Source: Ignatzschineria rhizosphaerae (GTDB taxonomy: Bacteria; Pseudomonadota; Gammaproteobacteria; Cardiobacteriales; Wohlfahrtiimonadaceae). Taken from it: DNA of 64,000 nt. The notes below the pieces were generated by a model. That model was not told the origin of the DNA, ran no database searches, and saw nothing but the letters and a program-made list of their open reading frames with translations. The position numbers and the translations under genes are program-made. This document shows, piece by piece, positions 18,994-27,607 of this stretch. The stretch's first letter is position 1, and each line of letters starts with the position of its first letter. The DNA lies in NCBI RefSeq assembly GCF_022655595.1, contig NZ_CP093379.1, positions 1,484,501-1,548,500 on the forward strand. The letters run 5' to 3'.

Positions 18994-19192
18994 TTTATGG
19001 TGAATGATGCGATGACAATGACAGATATTCCAACCTATATTGAAGCTTATAAGTTGCATTTAAGTAGGGCTACCTCCCTAAAAGATCGGCTTAAAACTCC
19101 AATTTTTATTTACTATCAATATTCTACATCAACATTGCTACCCTATTTAAATTTTCTGTATAAAAAGCGAACGCTGATCTAAGGATCTTCTC

Positions 19193-19220
19193 TTAACATG
19201 TGGGCGTTCCCTGTTATACT
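19193..19220 (+). promoter_or_regulatory. Sigma-70 type promoter of lipA
   Basis: TTAACA at 19193-19198 and TATACT at 19215-19220 are separated by 16 bases. The expected start lies about 40 bases before the lipA ATG. This is the clearest promoter pair next to lipA. Confidence 0.6.
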
Positions 19221-19266
19221 GTCTATTCTATAAAAATTTAACCATTCCAGATTTTGAGTAGTAATT

Positions 19267-20211
19267 ATGACAGCAAGAGTAGAACAAGGTGAAAAGCTTC
19301 GTGGTGCGGCTAAAACTGCGCGCATTCCCATTAAAGTTGTCGCGGTTCCCAAGGAAGAGCGAATCCCAAAACCGGATTGGATTCGCGCAAAAATCCCTAC
19401 AGGAAAACGCTTCAATGAGATTACAACGATCTTAAGAGAGAACAAACTGCACTCTGTTTGTGAGGAAGCGGCGTGCCCCAATATTGGTGAATGTTTTAAC
19501 CAAGGCACGGCAACATTTATGATTATGGGAGACATCTGTACCCGCCGTTGCCCATTTTGTGATGTTGCCCACGGTCGCCCAAATGAGCTTGATAGCGAAG
19601 AACCTAAACGCTTAGCAGAAACAGTAAAACTTCTTGGCCTTGATTATGTTGTGATTACATCTGTGGATCGTGATGATCTTCGTGATGGTGGAGCGCAGCA
19701 TTTTGCTGACTGTATTACGGAAATCCGTAAAGTCTCTCCACATACTAAAATTGAGATTCTCGTGCCTGATTTTAGAGGTCGAATGGATATTGCCGTAGAT
19801 ATCCTCACACAAACACCGCCTGATGTCCTAAATCATAATATGGAAACCGTACCAAGACTCTATAAGCAAGTCCGCCCTGGCGCTGATTACCATCACTCTT
19901 TAATGTTATTGAAAAACTTTAAAGCTAAAAATCCAGATGTCCCAACAAAATCAGGATTAATGGTAGGTATTGGTGAATCTGATGATGAGATGATGGAAGT
20001 GATGAAAATTATGCGTGATCATGACATTGAAATGATTACAATTGGTCAATACTTACAACCTTCAGGCGGGCACTTAGCTGTTGACCGTTATGTAACGCCA
20101 CAAACCTTTAAAGATTATGAAAAAGAAGCTTATCGTTTAGGTTTTAAACTCGCGCATATCGGCCCTATGGTTCGTTCAAGCTACCATGCAGGGGATAATA
20201 CCTTAGCGTAA
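19267..20211 (+). CDS. lipA: Lipoyl synthase (radical SAM)
   Basis: The 314-residue enzyme inserts two sulfurs into protein-bound octanoyl groups to make lipoyl cofactors. The auxiliary 4Fe-4S cluster cysteines are at 65, 70 and 76 ([12 protein letters not shown]). The radical-SAM cluster CTRRCPFC has cysteines at 91, 95 and 98. The C-terminal RSSYHAG motif is present. Length is usual. lipB is not next to it. A lone promoter and a downstream stem-loop suggest a single-gene transcript. Confidence 0.95.
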   Translation: MTARVEQGEKLRGAAKTARIPIKVVAVPKEERIPKPDWIRAKIPTGKRFNEITTILRENKLHSVCEEAACPNIGECFNQGTATFMIMGDICTRRCPFCDVAHGRPNELDSEEPKRLAETVKLLGLDYVVITSVDRDDLRDGGAQHFADCITEIRKVSPHTKIEILVPDFRGRMDIAVDILTQTPPDVLNHNMETVPRLYKQVRPGADYHHSLMLLKNFKAKNPDVPTKSGLMVGIGESDDEMMEVMKIMRDHDIEMITIGQYLQPSGGHLAVDRYVTPQTFKDYEKEAYRLGFKLAHIGPMVRSSYHAGDNTLA

Positions 20212-20232
20212 AACCTATCAACTGAAGATTTA

Positions 20233-20276
20233 AAGCCTGATTTTCCTTTTTTAGGAATATATACGAAATCAGGCTT
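20233..20276 (+). terminator. Stem-loop after lipA
   Basis: AAGCCTGATTT and AAATCAGGCTT form an 11-bp perfect stem with a 22-base loop, starting about 20 bases after the lipA stop. No T-run follows, so termination may be weak, or the stem may stabilise the 3' end. Confidence 0.5.
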
Positions 20277-20296
20277 ATCAGCTTCAATCTACTAAC

Positions 20297-20462
20297 TATA
20301 GTAAAATCGGTTCAATTGCCTCTAAGCCAGATTGCCGGCGCATCAGTTATGAAAAGCGCAAGAATCGTTCTATCCGGCATCATACAAGCTATTTTGATAC
20401 GCATACTGTACTTTTAAAATAGGGCTTCTTAAACCAGAGCTTCTTAAACCAAATCAACAATA
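20297..20462. repeat. MITE-like repeat copy overlapping the 3' end of the phosphodiesterase gene
   Basis: Left end TATAGTAAAATCGGTTCAA and right end TTCTTAAACCAAATCAACAA, with the family core GATTGCCGGCGCATCAGTTA and CGTTCTATCCGGCATCAT. The right end runs over the last codons and TGA stop (20454-20456) of the minus-strand phosphodiesterase gene. Confidence 0.7.
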
Positions 20463-21320
20463 ACCTAATACGTTTAATGCTCGCATATTATCTGTAATCA
20501 CGCTATCAACACCTAGATTTAATAATTGATTAATCTTATCTAAATCATTAACGGTATAGACCATTACAAATCGCTCTGCTTCATGGCAGCATTTTAAAAA
20601 TTCCGGCGTTAAAATCTGATAATTGATAATAATCCCTTGGCATTCTAAAAGCTCTAGCTGCTGCCAAATCAGATCCTCTCCTTTCGAGAAATCATCTATC
20701 AGTAGCGCTCTTGGAATCTTTGAAACAGTGTCCTTCGCCCCTCTTAATGCTTCTGGTTCAAAGGAAGAGATTAAAAACTGATTCTGCAAACAATAGGGTT
20801 CTAGCTGATCTAAAAGTGCATCATGTAACTTTGTAAAAAAATTGACCGGTTCATGAGTAAAAAAGTATTCGACATATTGATCAATTTTTTGTCTCATACG
20901 CTGCTGTAAAAATCGTGCTACCGCAGCGCCCGTTTCATAAGCTTGCCCTTCATTTGGCTTAACTTCAACATCTAAGCGAAAATGATTTTTAATTATAAAA
21001 TCTACTAAATCTGTAAATTTTAAGAGCTTTTCTCCCTTATATTGCTTTGAATGCCACGCGCCAGCATCCGCCATTATTAATTCGTGCCAATCATATACTT
21101 TTGCTAATCCTTGAAGATTGGTCGTTCTATCTAATGTAGCATCATGTAAGAGAAATAATTCCTGATCTTTTGATAACTTCACATCACATTCAAACATGTT
21201 ACAACCACTATCAGCACCTAACTGAAAAGCAGCTAAAGTATTTTCTGGCGCATCTTTCCCAGCACCACGATGCGCAATAAGTTTTGGGTAATTCCATTTA
21301 CCCTTTAAAAATGATGACAT
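20454..21320 (-). CDS. Cytoplasmic glycerophosphodiester phosphodiesterase (UgpQ-like)
   Basis: The 288-residue GDPD-family enzyme cleaves glycerophosphodiesters to glycerol-3-phosphate and an alcohol. Signature segments are LIAHRGAGKDAPENTLAAF, FECDVKLSKDQELFLLHDATLDRT (the HD metal site) and LDVEVKPNEG. There is no signal peptide from the chosen start MSSFLKGKW at 21320, which has AGGAAGG just upstream. A longer in-frame start at 21353 is less likely. A decayed ugpC C-terminus lies upstream on the same strand, supporting a former ugpC-ugpQ arrangement. glpD elsewhere in the window could use its product. Confidence 0.88.
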   Translation of the reverse strand: MSSFLKGKWNYPKLIAHRGAGKDAPENTLAAFQLGADSGCNMFECDVKLSKDQELFLLHDATLDRTTNLQGLAKVYDWHELIMADAGAWHSKQYKGEKLLKFTDLVDFIIKNHFRLDVEVKPNEGQAYETGAAVARFLQQRMRQKIDQYVEYFFTHEPVNFFTKLHDALLDQLEPYCLQNQFLISSFEPEALRGAKDTVSKIPRALLIDDFSKGEDLIWQQLELLECQGIIINYQILTPEFLKCCHEAERFVMVYTVNDLDKINQLLNLGVDSVITDNMRALNVLGYC

Positions 21321-21920
21321 ACCCTTCCTAATAACTATTAGAGATAATAGCAACCTTTAAATTAACATTGAAATATAATATAAACATAAAATTAAAAAAT
21401 AAAATCTTTACCTTACCCATTAATATTACTACTTTAAAATATTAATAAAGATAATATTTTTTAATATATTTTTACTCTAGCATCAACTATTAACTATCAA
21501 ATTACCTTAAGCTTTTTTACACAGCTCGCCTTTGAGTCTCAATATCAAACCAATGTAACCTATTTAAATCAAAAGAGAGATTAACGGATTGTAAAGAATG
21601 TTGCCCATCTACCTCTCCTATATCTGCAGTTTTTATGATGACTGATCACTTAGTTTCACAATAATATAAGTACGAAAAAACTAATGTTTCAACCAATAAT
21701 GAAGAAGAGAGTCAAAAACTCTCCCCCCCCTCAATAGGATCACGCATCTTAATCATAATTGCTCACGCCTACCCCTTAAAACCAAAGCTTTCTAGCCTTA
21801 CTACGAGATATAATCTGACGGTAAAATCTCTATACTTTTTTTAATTCGTCATTAAATTGTCATAAAAAGGGATTAAAATTCATCTTAGCTATAGAGGATT
21901 TATAGCTAAGTCACGATCAG
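21321..21920 (-). other. Long intergenic region with a gene remnant
   Basis: The roughly 600-bp AT-rich stretch holds no intact gene. It includes the ugpC-like remnant (21517-21645), a run of nine C (21723-21731) and presumably the promoter of the downstream phosphatase gene. The rest is not recognised. Confidence 0.6.
21517..21645 (-). pseudogene. C-terminal remnant of an ABC sugar/glycerol-phosphate ATPase (ugpC-like)
   Basis: The minus strand reads about 42 codons ending in LSFDLNRLHWFDIETQRRAV and a stop. This resembles the tail of UgpC/MalK-type ATPases, where the TOBE domain ends with a hydrophobic segment, H-(L/W)-FD and ETG. In-frame stops occur directly upstream, so no gene remains. 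In E. coli ugpC directly precedes ugpQ, as here. The match is short, so this is a supported guess. Confidence 0.5.
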
Positions 21921-21953
21921 ATGCAGCTATTCTCTACTTCAAAAGAGGTGTTG

Positions 21954-22748
21954 ATGATGAAAGTAATTTTAATAATTTTAGATGGATTAAATTATCAAGT
22001 TGCAGAGAAAACGATGGGATATCTTTTAGCACAATGTAAAGCACAAAAAGGTCATCTTAGAGCTATCGAATCTGTTCCTCCTGCCCTTTCTAGACCGCTG
22101 TATGAAACAATCCTCACCGGAAAAACCGCAAAAGAGAGTGGGATTATCAGTAATGAAACCACTCAACGATCTAAAGAACAGAGTATCTTCCACTACACAA
22201 AATCTCTTGGAAAAATAGGCGCAGCGGCAGCATCCCATTGGTTTTCAGAACTCTATAATCACACACCTTTTGAACCTATTGATTGGAGATTTGTTGCTAA
22301 CCCAAATCTCACAATTCCCTATGGAATCTTCTATTTTGATTGGCACTATCCCGATTCTCATACCTTTTCTGATGCCGAGTATTTAAGAGTTAATTACAAT
22401 CCTGATTTTCTGCTGATCCACCCTATGGGAATAGATTATTCTGGGAATCTTTATGGGGGGAATTCCATTGAATATCACAATAGCACTCGCTTAATTGACG
22501 AAGTCTTTGCCCACTATCTCCCTATTTGGCTTGAGGAAGAGTACCAAATTTTTATTACCTCAGATCACGGAATAAACAACAAAAACCAGCGATATTCACA
22601 TACTAAAGAGATTGAGATCCAAACAAAGATCCCTCTTTTTATCTTTGGTTCTACTCACAAACAATTACAACCTAAAATGATAGAACAGACTGATCTTTGT
22701 TCTACCATTTGCCAATTATTGGAGAATAACTATGATTGCAATCTTTGA
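21954..22748 (+). CDS. Alkaline-phosphatase-superfamily phosphodiesterase/pyrophosphatase-like protein
   Basis: The protein is about 264 residues from the first ATG of MMKVILIILDGLN. It shows the metal-binding layout of type I phosphodiesterases: an N-terminal ILDGLN, the nucleophile-region segment SRPLYETILTGKTAKESG, LIHPMGIDYSGN and ITSDHGINN near the C-terminus. The substrate is unknown. GAGG five bases upstream decides the start, not the earlier in-frame ATG at 21921. The gene overlaps the next one by 17 bp, so the two are translationally coupled and likely act together on a phosphorylated compound. Confidence 0.75.
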   Translation: MMKVILIILDGLNYQVAEKTMGYLLAQCKAQKGHLRAIESVPPALSRPLYETILTGKTAKESGIISNETTQRSKEQSIFHYTKSLGKIGAAAASHWFSELYNHTPFEPIDWRFVANPNLTIPYGIFYFDWHYPDSHTFSDAEYLRVNYNPDFLLIHPMGIDYSGNLYGGNSIEYHNSTRLIDEVFAHYLPIWLEEEYQIFITSDHGINNKNQRYSHTKEIEIQTKIPLFIFGSTHKQLQPKMIEQTDLCSTICQLLENNYDCNL

Positions 22749-23436
22749 TCTAGATGAAACCCTTATCCATGGAGATTGTACTGCTCTTTGGGGGCAATGG
22801 CTCTGTGAACAAGGATATGTCACGGATATCCCTACTTTTATTCATCAAAGCAACGCCTTAACAAAAGCCTATGAAGCGCAGATTCTAGATCAACAAGCTT
22901 GTATAGATCTGATGTTTTCCCCAATTAAGCACCTTCAAGCAGATGAAATTGCACTTTTAACAAAACAGTTCGTCAGCGAAAAGATCATGCCCATTGTCTA
23001 CCGTGAAGGTTTAAAAAAGATCGAACATTACAAACAAAAAGGGATCGAAACCATCATCATCTCTGCCTCACCAAATCTACTGGTCAAACCCATTGCCGAG
23101 CTCTGCTTTAATGTATCTGCAGCTTTTGGGATTGAAGTGGAGATAATCAATGGTTTTTATACCGGTAAAATCCTCGGAACCATTCCCTATCAAGCAGGAA
23201 AAATCACGGTTTATGAGCAATATATCACACAAAAACTGCAAAAAATGGGCGCTGAAAGCCACCGCGCGGCCATTGATGCGATTCTTGCTACTACCTATTT
23301 TTATAGTGATTCTATCAATGATCTGCCGCTGCTCTCAAAAGTGCGCTATCCCAATACCGTCAATCCCGATCATTCGCTATATCACATAGCTACAACTAAA
23401 GAGTGGCCTATTTACCGCTTTGCCAAAGTCGCTTAA
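22732..23436 (+). CDS. HAD-IB family phosphatase
   Basis: The 234-residue haloacid-dehalogenase hydrolase has the nucleophile motif FDLDETLIHGD (Asp6, Asp8), motif II in TIIISASPNLLVKPI and the late acidic motif YSDSINDLPLL. It resembles SerB-like subfamily IB phosphatases. The substrate is not evident. It is coupled to the upstream phosphodiesterase-like gene by a 17-bp overlap and followed by a terminator, so the two form a bicistronic unit. Confidence 0.82.
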   Translation: MIAIFDLDETLIHGDCTALWGQWLCEQGYVTDIPTFIHQSNALTKAYEAQILDQQACIDLMFSPIKHLQADEIALLTKQFVSEKIMPIVYREGLKKIEHYKQKGIETIIISASPNLLVKPIAELCFNVSAAFGIEVEIINGFYTGKILGTIPYQAGKITVYEQYITQKLQKMGAESHRAAIDAILATTYFYSDSINDLPLLSKVRYPNTVNPDHSLYHIATTKEWPIYRFAKVA

Positions 23437-23506
23437 TCATTAAGTGCTATTTTCAACAATTGAGCATTGACGTTTTATCATCACTTTATTGCTTACCAAA
23501 CCCTCC

Positions 23507-23542
23507 AAGCTTCGATTCAAAGTAATATTTGAAGCTTTTTTT
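23507..23542 (+). terminator. Rho-independent terminator after the HAD gene
   Basis: AAGCTTC and GAAGCTT pair, with an alternative inner TTCAAA/TTTGAA stem, followed by a seven-T run. It lies about 70 bases after the stop. Confidence 0.7.
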
Positions 23543-24164
23543 ACCCCTATTTTTTATCACTAATATTAACGCTTCCCGCTTAAAAAAATGCCTTATTGAC
23601 AAAAACTATCTCTTATTTAAATAAGATCTAAAAAAAACATCAAGATCAATATCTCTCATAACAGGCTTTCATATTGGGCCGACAATCTTTAAAAACCCTC
23701 CATTTATGAGCTTTATCAAAGATAAAGTATACAATGCATCAGTTTTACTAATAGATAAAATTAATATTTATTATTTGCTTAAAAAAGTATCATCCTCTAG
23801 TTTGAAGTAACGTGCATTTATTCAACTAAAGTGCGATAACACTATAATAAATAACATAATAAACTAACCAAAAATGAGGAAATCTATGACTACTTTGCAA
23901 CTTTTAAAAAGGATATTACCTATCTCTTTTTAATCACGATGCTCACTATTTCAAGTTCATCTTAAATTAAACTTTTCTCACATATTTTAAGCTCCACAAA
24001 ATGATTTTAAGGGTGAGAGATAAGCTTTTTAAAATAATGATTATTGAAGATCAATCAGGAATAAAGATGGTTTTGTATTAAAAATGCCATCTCATTTAAC
24101 ACATCTTAATAAAAATAATAAACAGATGTGATATCCAATAAATTAATACCCATGGAGGGGACAT
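23543..24164 (+). other. Long intergenic region before the YkvI transporter gene
   Basis: The AT-rich 620 bp hold no full gene. A TATAAT box near 23841-23846 precedes a 15-codon ORF at 23886 (MTTLQLLKRILPISF) with GAGGA upstream. One base added in the T-run would extend it into a signal-peptide-like sequence of about 26 residues. It may be the start of a lost secreted-protein gene. Nothing else was recognised. Confidence 0.4.
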
Positions 24165-25286
24165 ATGGAACATCAATCACCTGCAATATTTAGAGTTTTA
24201 GCTTATGCCGGCGTTTATGTCGGCGCTGTTATTGGCGCAGGATATGCAAGCGGCCAAGAGATCTTACAATTTTTTGCCGGTTATGGATTTATCGGTATTG
24301 CAGGCGCTATTATCACCACTATTTTACTAGCTTGGTATGGCGCTGTATTTATGGAGTTAGGCTATCGCTTAAAAACCAATAGCCATAAAGTGGTCTGCCG
24401 TTATCTCTGTGGCAATCTACTAGGCGGCCTTGCTGATTATGTCTTACTATTTTTTATGTTTGGCATGATCACCATTATGATCTCAGGGGGCGGCGCGGCG
24501 ATGGAGCAATATTATGGCTGGAATCCGATGATCGGAAAACTCATTATTGCCTTTGTCACTTTTATCACCGTCTTTTTAGGTTTTTCCTCTGCCATTAGAA
24601 CGCTTGGGTTTGTCACACCTGTCATGGTGATTGGCGTGCTGATTATCTCGATGATCACCATTGGTCAAAATTATGGAAGACTCACAAATCTTGATGAAGC
24701 TCTAGCCATTGTTCAACCGGCAACGGCTTCTAAATTCTGGTGGTTTGCAGCCATTATTTATGTCTCTTATAATGTGGTTCCTGGCGTCTCTACATTTGCA
24801 TCATTAGGCAATGCGGAAAAAAATGTAAAAGTTGCAAGAACAGCGGGGATTGTCGGTGGACTGACTTTAGGAATCTGTATCCTCTTTATTACTGTCGCAA
24901 TTTTCTCAAACCTTGAAGCCATTGCCAGTTATCAAATTCCCTTCTTAGAAGTCGCAAAACAGATTAACTATACCTCAGGGCTACTCTTTAGCATTTTACT
25001 ACTAGCTGCTGTTTATACCACGGCTGTTTCTAATCTCTATGGTATGGGAATTCGCTTTTTTAATGCTGGAAGCACGAAATTTCGTTTAATGATTTTCATT
25101 GTCATTATTGCAGCAATATTTGCTTCTATGTTTCCTTTCAGTCAGTTAGTTGGAACGGTCTATCCCGCATTAGGAATTTTAGGGTTAGTGGTGATGGTAT
25201 GCGCACTTTACAAAACACTTACAGGGGAAGTTTTTAGTGATAAAGTGGAAAAGAAACGCTTAGCATCTCTCGCTAACAAACCATAA
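24165..25286 (+). CDS. YkvI-family LeuT-fold membrane transporter
   Basis: The 373-residue protein has about ten membrane helices and begins with the unwound-helix-type motif GAVIGAGYASGQEILQFF (residues 20-37), typical of the YkvI/APC-like families. A very good ribosome site (GGAGGGG) precedes the ATG. It is followed on the same strand by an amino-acid oxidoreductase and a RidA gene, so import of an amino acid or related amine is inferred. The substrate is not known. Confidence 0.8.
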   Translation: MEHQSPAIFRVLAYAGVYVGAVIGAGYASGQEILQFFAGYGFIGIAGAIITTILLAWYGAVFMELGYRLKTNSHKVVCRYLCGNLLGGLADYVLLFFMFGMITIMISGGGAAMEQYYGWNPMIGKLIIAFVTFITVFLGFSSAIRTLGFVTPVMVIGVLIISMITIGQNYGRLTNLDEALAIVQPATASKFWWFAAIIYVSYNVVPGVSTFASLGNAEKNVKVARTAGIVGGLTLGICILFITVAIFSNLEAIASYQIPFLEVAKQINYTSGLLFSILLLAAVYTTAVSNLYGMGIRFFNAGSTKFRLMIFIVIIAAIFASMFPFSQLVGTVYPALGILGLVVMVCALYKTLTGEVFSDKVEKKRLASLANKP

Positions 25287-25311
25287 ATGACAATATTAAT
25301 CATTAAACGAT

Positions 25312-25336
25312 GAGGATCGACTAGATCCTCTCTTTT
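25312..25336 (+). terminator. Hairpin between transporter and dehydrogenase genes
   Basis: GAGGATC and GATCCTC form a 7-bp stem with a five-base loop, followed by TCTTTT. It may partly terminate transcription after the transporter gene. Confidence 0.5.
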
Positions 25337-25360
25337 CAATACATCATCTTCGAGAATAAT

Positions 25361-26605
25361 ATGAAACAAGAAGCTATCGTCATTGGTGCCGGCATGGTTG
25401 GAATCTCCATCGCTTGGCATCTACAACAAAAAAACTTTCAAGTCACCGTATTAGACCGTAAAGCGCCTGGAGAAGAGACATCTTATGGTAATGCCGGTCT
25501 TATCCAACGTGAAGCTATTTACCCACATCCCTTTCCAAGAGAGATAAAAGAAATGCTTCGGGTTTTGCCGAATACTAGCCTTGATATCCGTTTTCGCCCA
25601 AAAGCCTTAATGCATTATGCAAAACCACTGTGGCAATACTTTCAATTTTCTGCCAAACAACCTTATGATAAAATTGTCGAAGAGTGGGCAACCTTAATTG
25701 AGCATGCGACAAAAGAGCATGAGGTGATGTTTACCGCAAGTGATGCTGAATACTTAGTGCGTCAAAAAGGTTGGTTACAACTTCACCGTGATCAAAAAAG
25801 CCTAGATGCCATTATTGCTAAATCTACAAAACTCACCGCTCACGGTGTTGAGTTTAAAATATTAACGCCTAAAGAGATCGCTCTACTTGAGCCTGATCTT
25901 GATGTTAGCCACTTTGTCGGCGGTATTCATTGGTTAAATGCTTGGCAAGTAACAAGCCCAGGTGATCTGACGAAAGCCTATGCAGAAAACTTTAAAAAAT
26001 TAGGCGGTATTATTAAAGAAACTACAGTCACCAATCTTCATGAGCTATCAGATGGTTCATGGGATATCACAACAACAAAAGAACAACTAAAAACACAAAA
26101 TCTCATTATCGCAACAGGCCCTTGGTCTCATGAAATCTTAAAACTCCTTGGCTATAACTTCCCTCTTTTCCCGATGCGCGGCTATCATACTCATTATCAA
26201 GCTGCCGAAGGCAAGATGCTTAATCACAGCATTGTTGATGAAGATAATGGTTATGTTCTAAGCCCACAAAAACTGGGAATTCGACTAACAACTGGCGCTG
26301 AATTTACCTTTATCGATGCACCCATTAAAGATGAGCAGCTGCAAGCTGATATTAAAGTGGCTCGCGAGCTATTTCCGCTTGAATCCCCCGTAGAAAAAAC
26401 ACCATGGTTTGGTCATCGCCCTTGTCTTCCGGATATGAAACCCATTATTGATAAAGCCCCTAAACATCAAAACCTCTGGCTTGCATTTGGGCATGCGCAT
26501 CAAGGCTTTACACTTGGGCCTGCAACGGGAAGATTAATGAGCGAAATGATCAGTGGTGAAACCCCTTACATTGATCCTGCGCCCTTTAAGGCAACCCGAT
26601 TTTAA
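25361..26605 (+). CDS. FAD-dependent D-amino-acid dehydrogenase-like oxidoreductase
   Basis: The 414-residue protein of the DAO/DadA superfamily opens with the FAD dinucleotide motif VIGAGMVGISIAWHL (7-21). It has the DadA-like segments ETSYGNAGLIQ and, near the C-terminus, WFGHRPCLPDMKPIID and AFGHAHQGFTLGPATGRLM. Such enzymes oxidise D-amino acids to imines and pass electrons to the membrane quinone pool. The gene sits between a transporter and RidA, which clears reactive imines, so a small catabolic pathway is likely. The substrate could also be a proline derivative or sarcosine-like amine. Confidence 0.85.
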   Translation: MKQEAIVIGAGMVGISIAWHLQQKNFQVTVLDRKAPGEETSYGNAGLIQREAIYPHPFPREIKEMLRVLPNTSLDIRFRPKALMHYAKPLWQYFQFSAKQPYDKIVEEWATLIEHATKEHEVMFTASDAEYLVRQKGWLQLHRDQKSLDAIIAKSTKLTAHGVEFKILTPKEIALLEPDLDVSHFVGGIHWLNAWQVTSPGDLTKAYAENFKKLGGIIKETTVTNLHELSDGSWDITTTKEQLKTQNLIIATGPWSHEILKLLGYNFPLFPMRGYHTHYQAAEGKMLNHSIVDEDNGYVLSPQKLGIRLTTGAEFTFIDAPIKDEQLQADIKVARELFPLESPVEKTPWFGHRPCLPDMKPIIDKAPKHQNLWLAFGHAHQGFTLGPATGRLMSEMISGETPYIDPAPFKATRF

Positions 26606-26696
26606 TTCCAACATTTAACAAAGCGGCCATGCTATTAACAAGTTCATTAATACTTGGCAAGCTAATACCCCTTCCCCCAATATTAGGAGATCATTT

Positions 26697-27044
26697 ATGA
26701 GCATTATCAAAAAACAAACAGGTCCAAGAATGAGCCAAATCGTGATTCATGGAGATACGGTTTATCTCTCAGGTCAAGTCGGTGATGTTAATACAGATAT
26801 CACAACACAGACAAAAACGGTTCTTACTAAAATTGAGAACTTACTACAAGAAGCAGGGAGTAGCAAAGAACATCTCTTATCTGCAACCATTTGGCTTAAA
26901 GATATGAATGATTTTGCTGCGATGAATAGCGTTTGGGATGATTGGGTGAAAGATATTATCCCGCCGGCTCGCGCTTGTGGTGAATCAAAACTCGCTCACG
27001 AATCACTCTTAGTTGAGATCACAATTACTGCGGCGATTGCTTAA
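26697..27044 (+). CDS. ridA: RidA-family enamine/imine deaminase
   Basis: The 115-residue protein of the RidA/YjgF fold has VYLSGQVGD, LLQEAGSSKEHLLSATIWLKD and PPARACGESKLAHESLLVEI, the last carrying the arginine that binds the carboxylate of 2-imino acids. It hydrolyses enamine/imine intermediates to keto acids and ammonia. TAGGAG precedes the ATG. Its position next to a D-amino-acid dehydrogenase-like gene suggests a pathway-specific RidA rather than the housekeeping copy, so another subfamily name may be more exact. Confidence 0.9.
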   Translation: MSIIKKQTGPRMSQIVIHGDTVYLSGQVGDVNTDITTQTKTVLTKIENLLQEAGSSKEHLLSATIWLKDMNDFAAMNSVWDDWVKDIIPPARACGESKLAHESLLVEITITAAIA

Positions 27045-27130
27045 TACAGCTAAATATCGTTACAAAGTAAGCCTTCTAAAACGTAAATGGCGATTCATTT
27101 ATCGATTTATATCTTGATAATCGTCCTTTT

Positions 27131-27151
27131 AAGCCTCCTTATTGGAGGCTT
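27131..27151. terminator. Bidirectional terminator between ridA and the small gene
   Basis: AAGCCTCC and GGAGGCTT form an 8-bp stem with a five-base loop, flanked by TTTT on one side and TTCCTTT on the other. It serves convergent ridA and the 46-residue gene. Confidence 0.75.
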
Positions 27152-27167
27152 TCCTTTAATCAAAAAA

Positions 27168-27308
27168 TCATGGTTGCTCTTTATTACGACGTCTTTGACG
27201 ACGGTTTTGCTCCACAGCGGCAAAATTGGTTTTCATCTGAAACTTTGCCATCAATCCACGAAGCGCTTCCTGCATTAAACGATCTTCACGTAAACCTTCA
27301 ATTCTCAT
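27168..27308 (-). CDS. Small basic protein of unknown function, 46 residues
   Basis: The minus-strand ORF starts with an ATG at 27308 behind a near-perfect AAGGAG ribosome site six bases upstream. It encodes an acidic/amphipathic N-terminal part (MRIEGLREDRLMQEALRGLM) and a strongly basic tail (EQNRRQRRRNKEQP). Most arginine codons are CGT, as in well expressed genes. It ends at a shared terminator. I do not recognise the family. The basic tail suggests binding to nucleic acid or ribosomes, but this is only inferred from charge. It is too short for many automated gene callers. Confidence 0.7.
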   Translation of the reverse strand: MRIEGLREDRLMQEALRGLMAKFQMKTNFAAVEQNRRQRRRNKEQP

Positions 27309-27401
27309 GTTTTTCTCCTTATTTCATAGATAGCACTTATTATGAATCGCTAACATGAAGAGAAAATGTATCCATTGTGTTTTTTATGTGAAGTTTAAAT
27401 T

Positions 27402-27598
27402 TATAGTAAATTCGGTTTAAGAAAAACTGCTGGCATGCAATTTCAAAAAATCATGCAAGCATTCGACCCAGCCGCTCATCAGCCTATTTTATGAGGATGA
27501 TCAATAAATAAATTTTGACCTCTGATTTTATTTGAAAATCACTATAATGCCGATGTGCCTGCATTTAAATTAGCTTATTTTGAACCGATTTCACTATA
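27402..27598. repeat. Full-length MITE-like repeat, about 197 bp
   Basis: The ends are TATAGTAAATTCGGTTTAA and TTGAACCGATTTCACTATA, an inverted pair of about 19 bp. The interior differs from the common core, with ATGCAAGCATTCGACCCAGC near 27450. It lies just downstream of creC. Confidence 0.75.
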
Positions 27599-27607
27599 AT
27601 ATTCAGG

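Noticed and set aside
18976-19182. 68-codon plus-strand open frame before lipA
   Set aside because: It starts inside a repeat fragment, has no ribosome site, overlaps the lipA upstream region and shows no protein-like pattern.
27087-27358. Two plus-strand frames of about 62 codons after ridA
   Set aside because: They cross the ridA terminator and run antisense to the better supported 46-residue gene with an ideal ribosome site.
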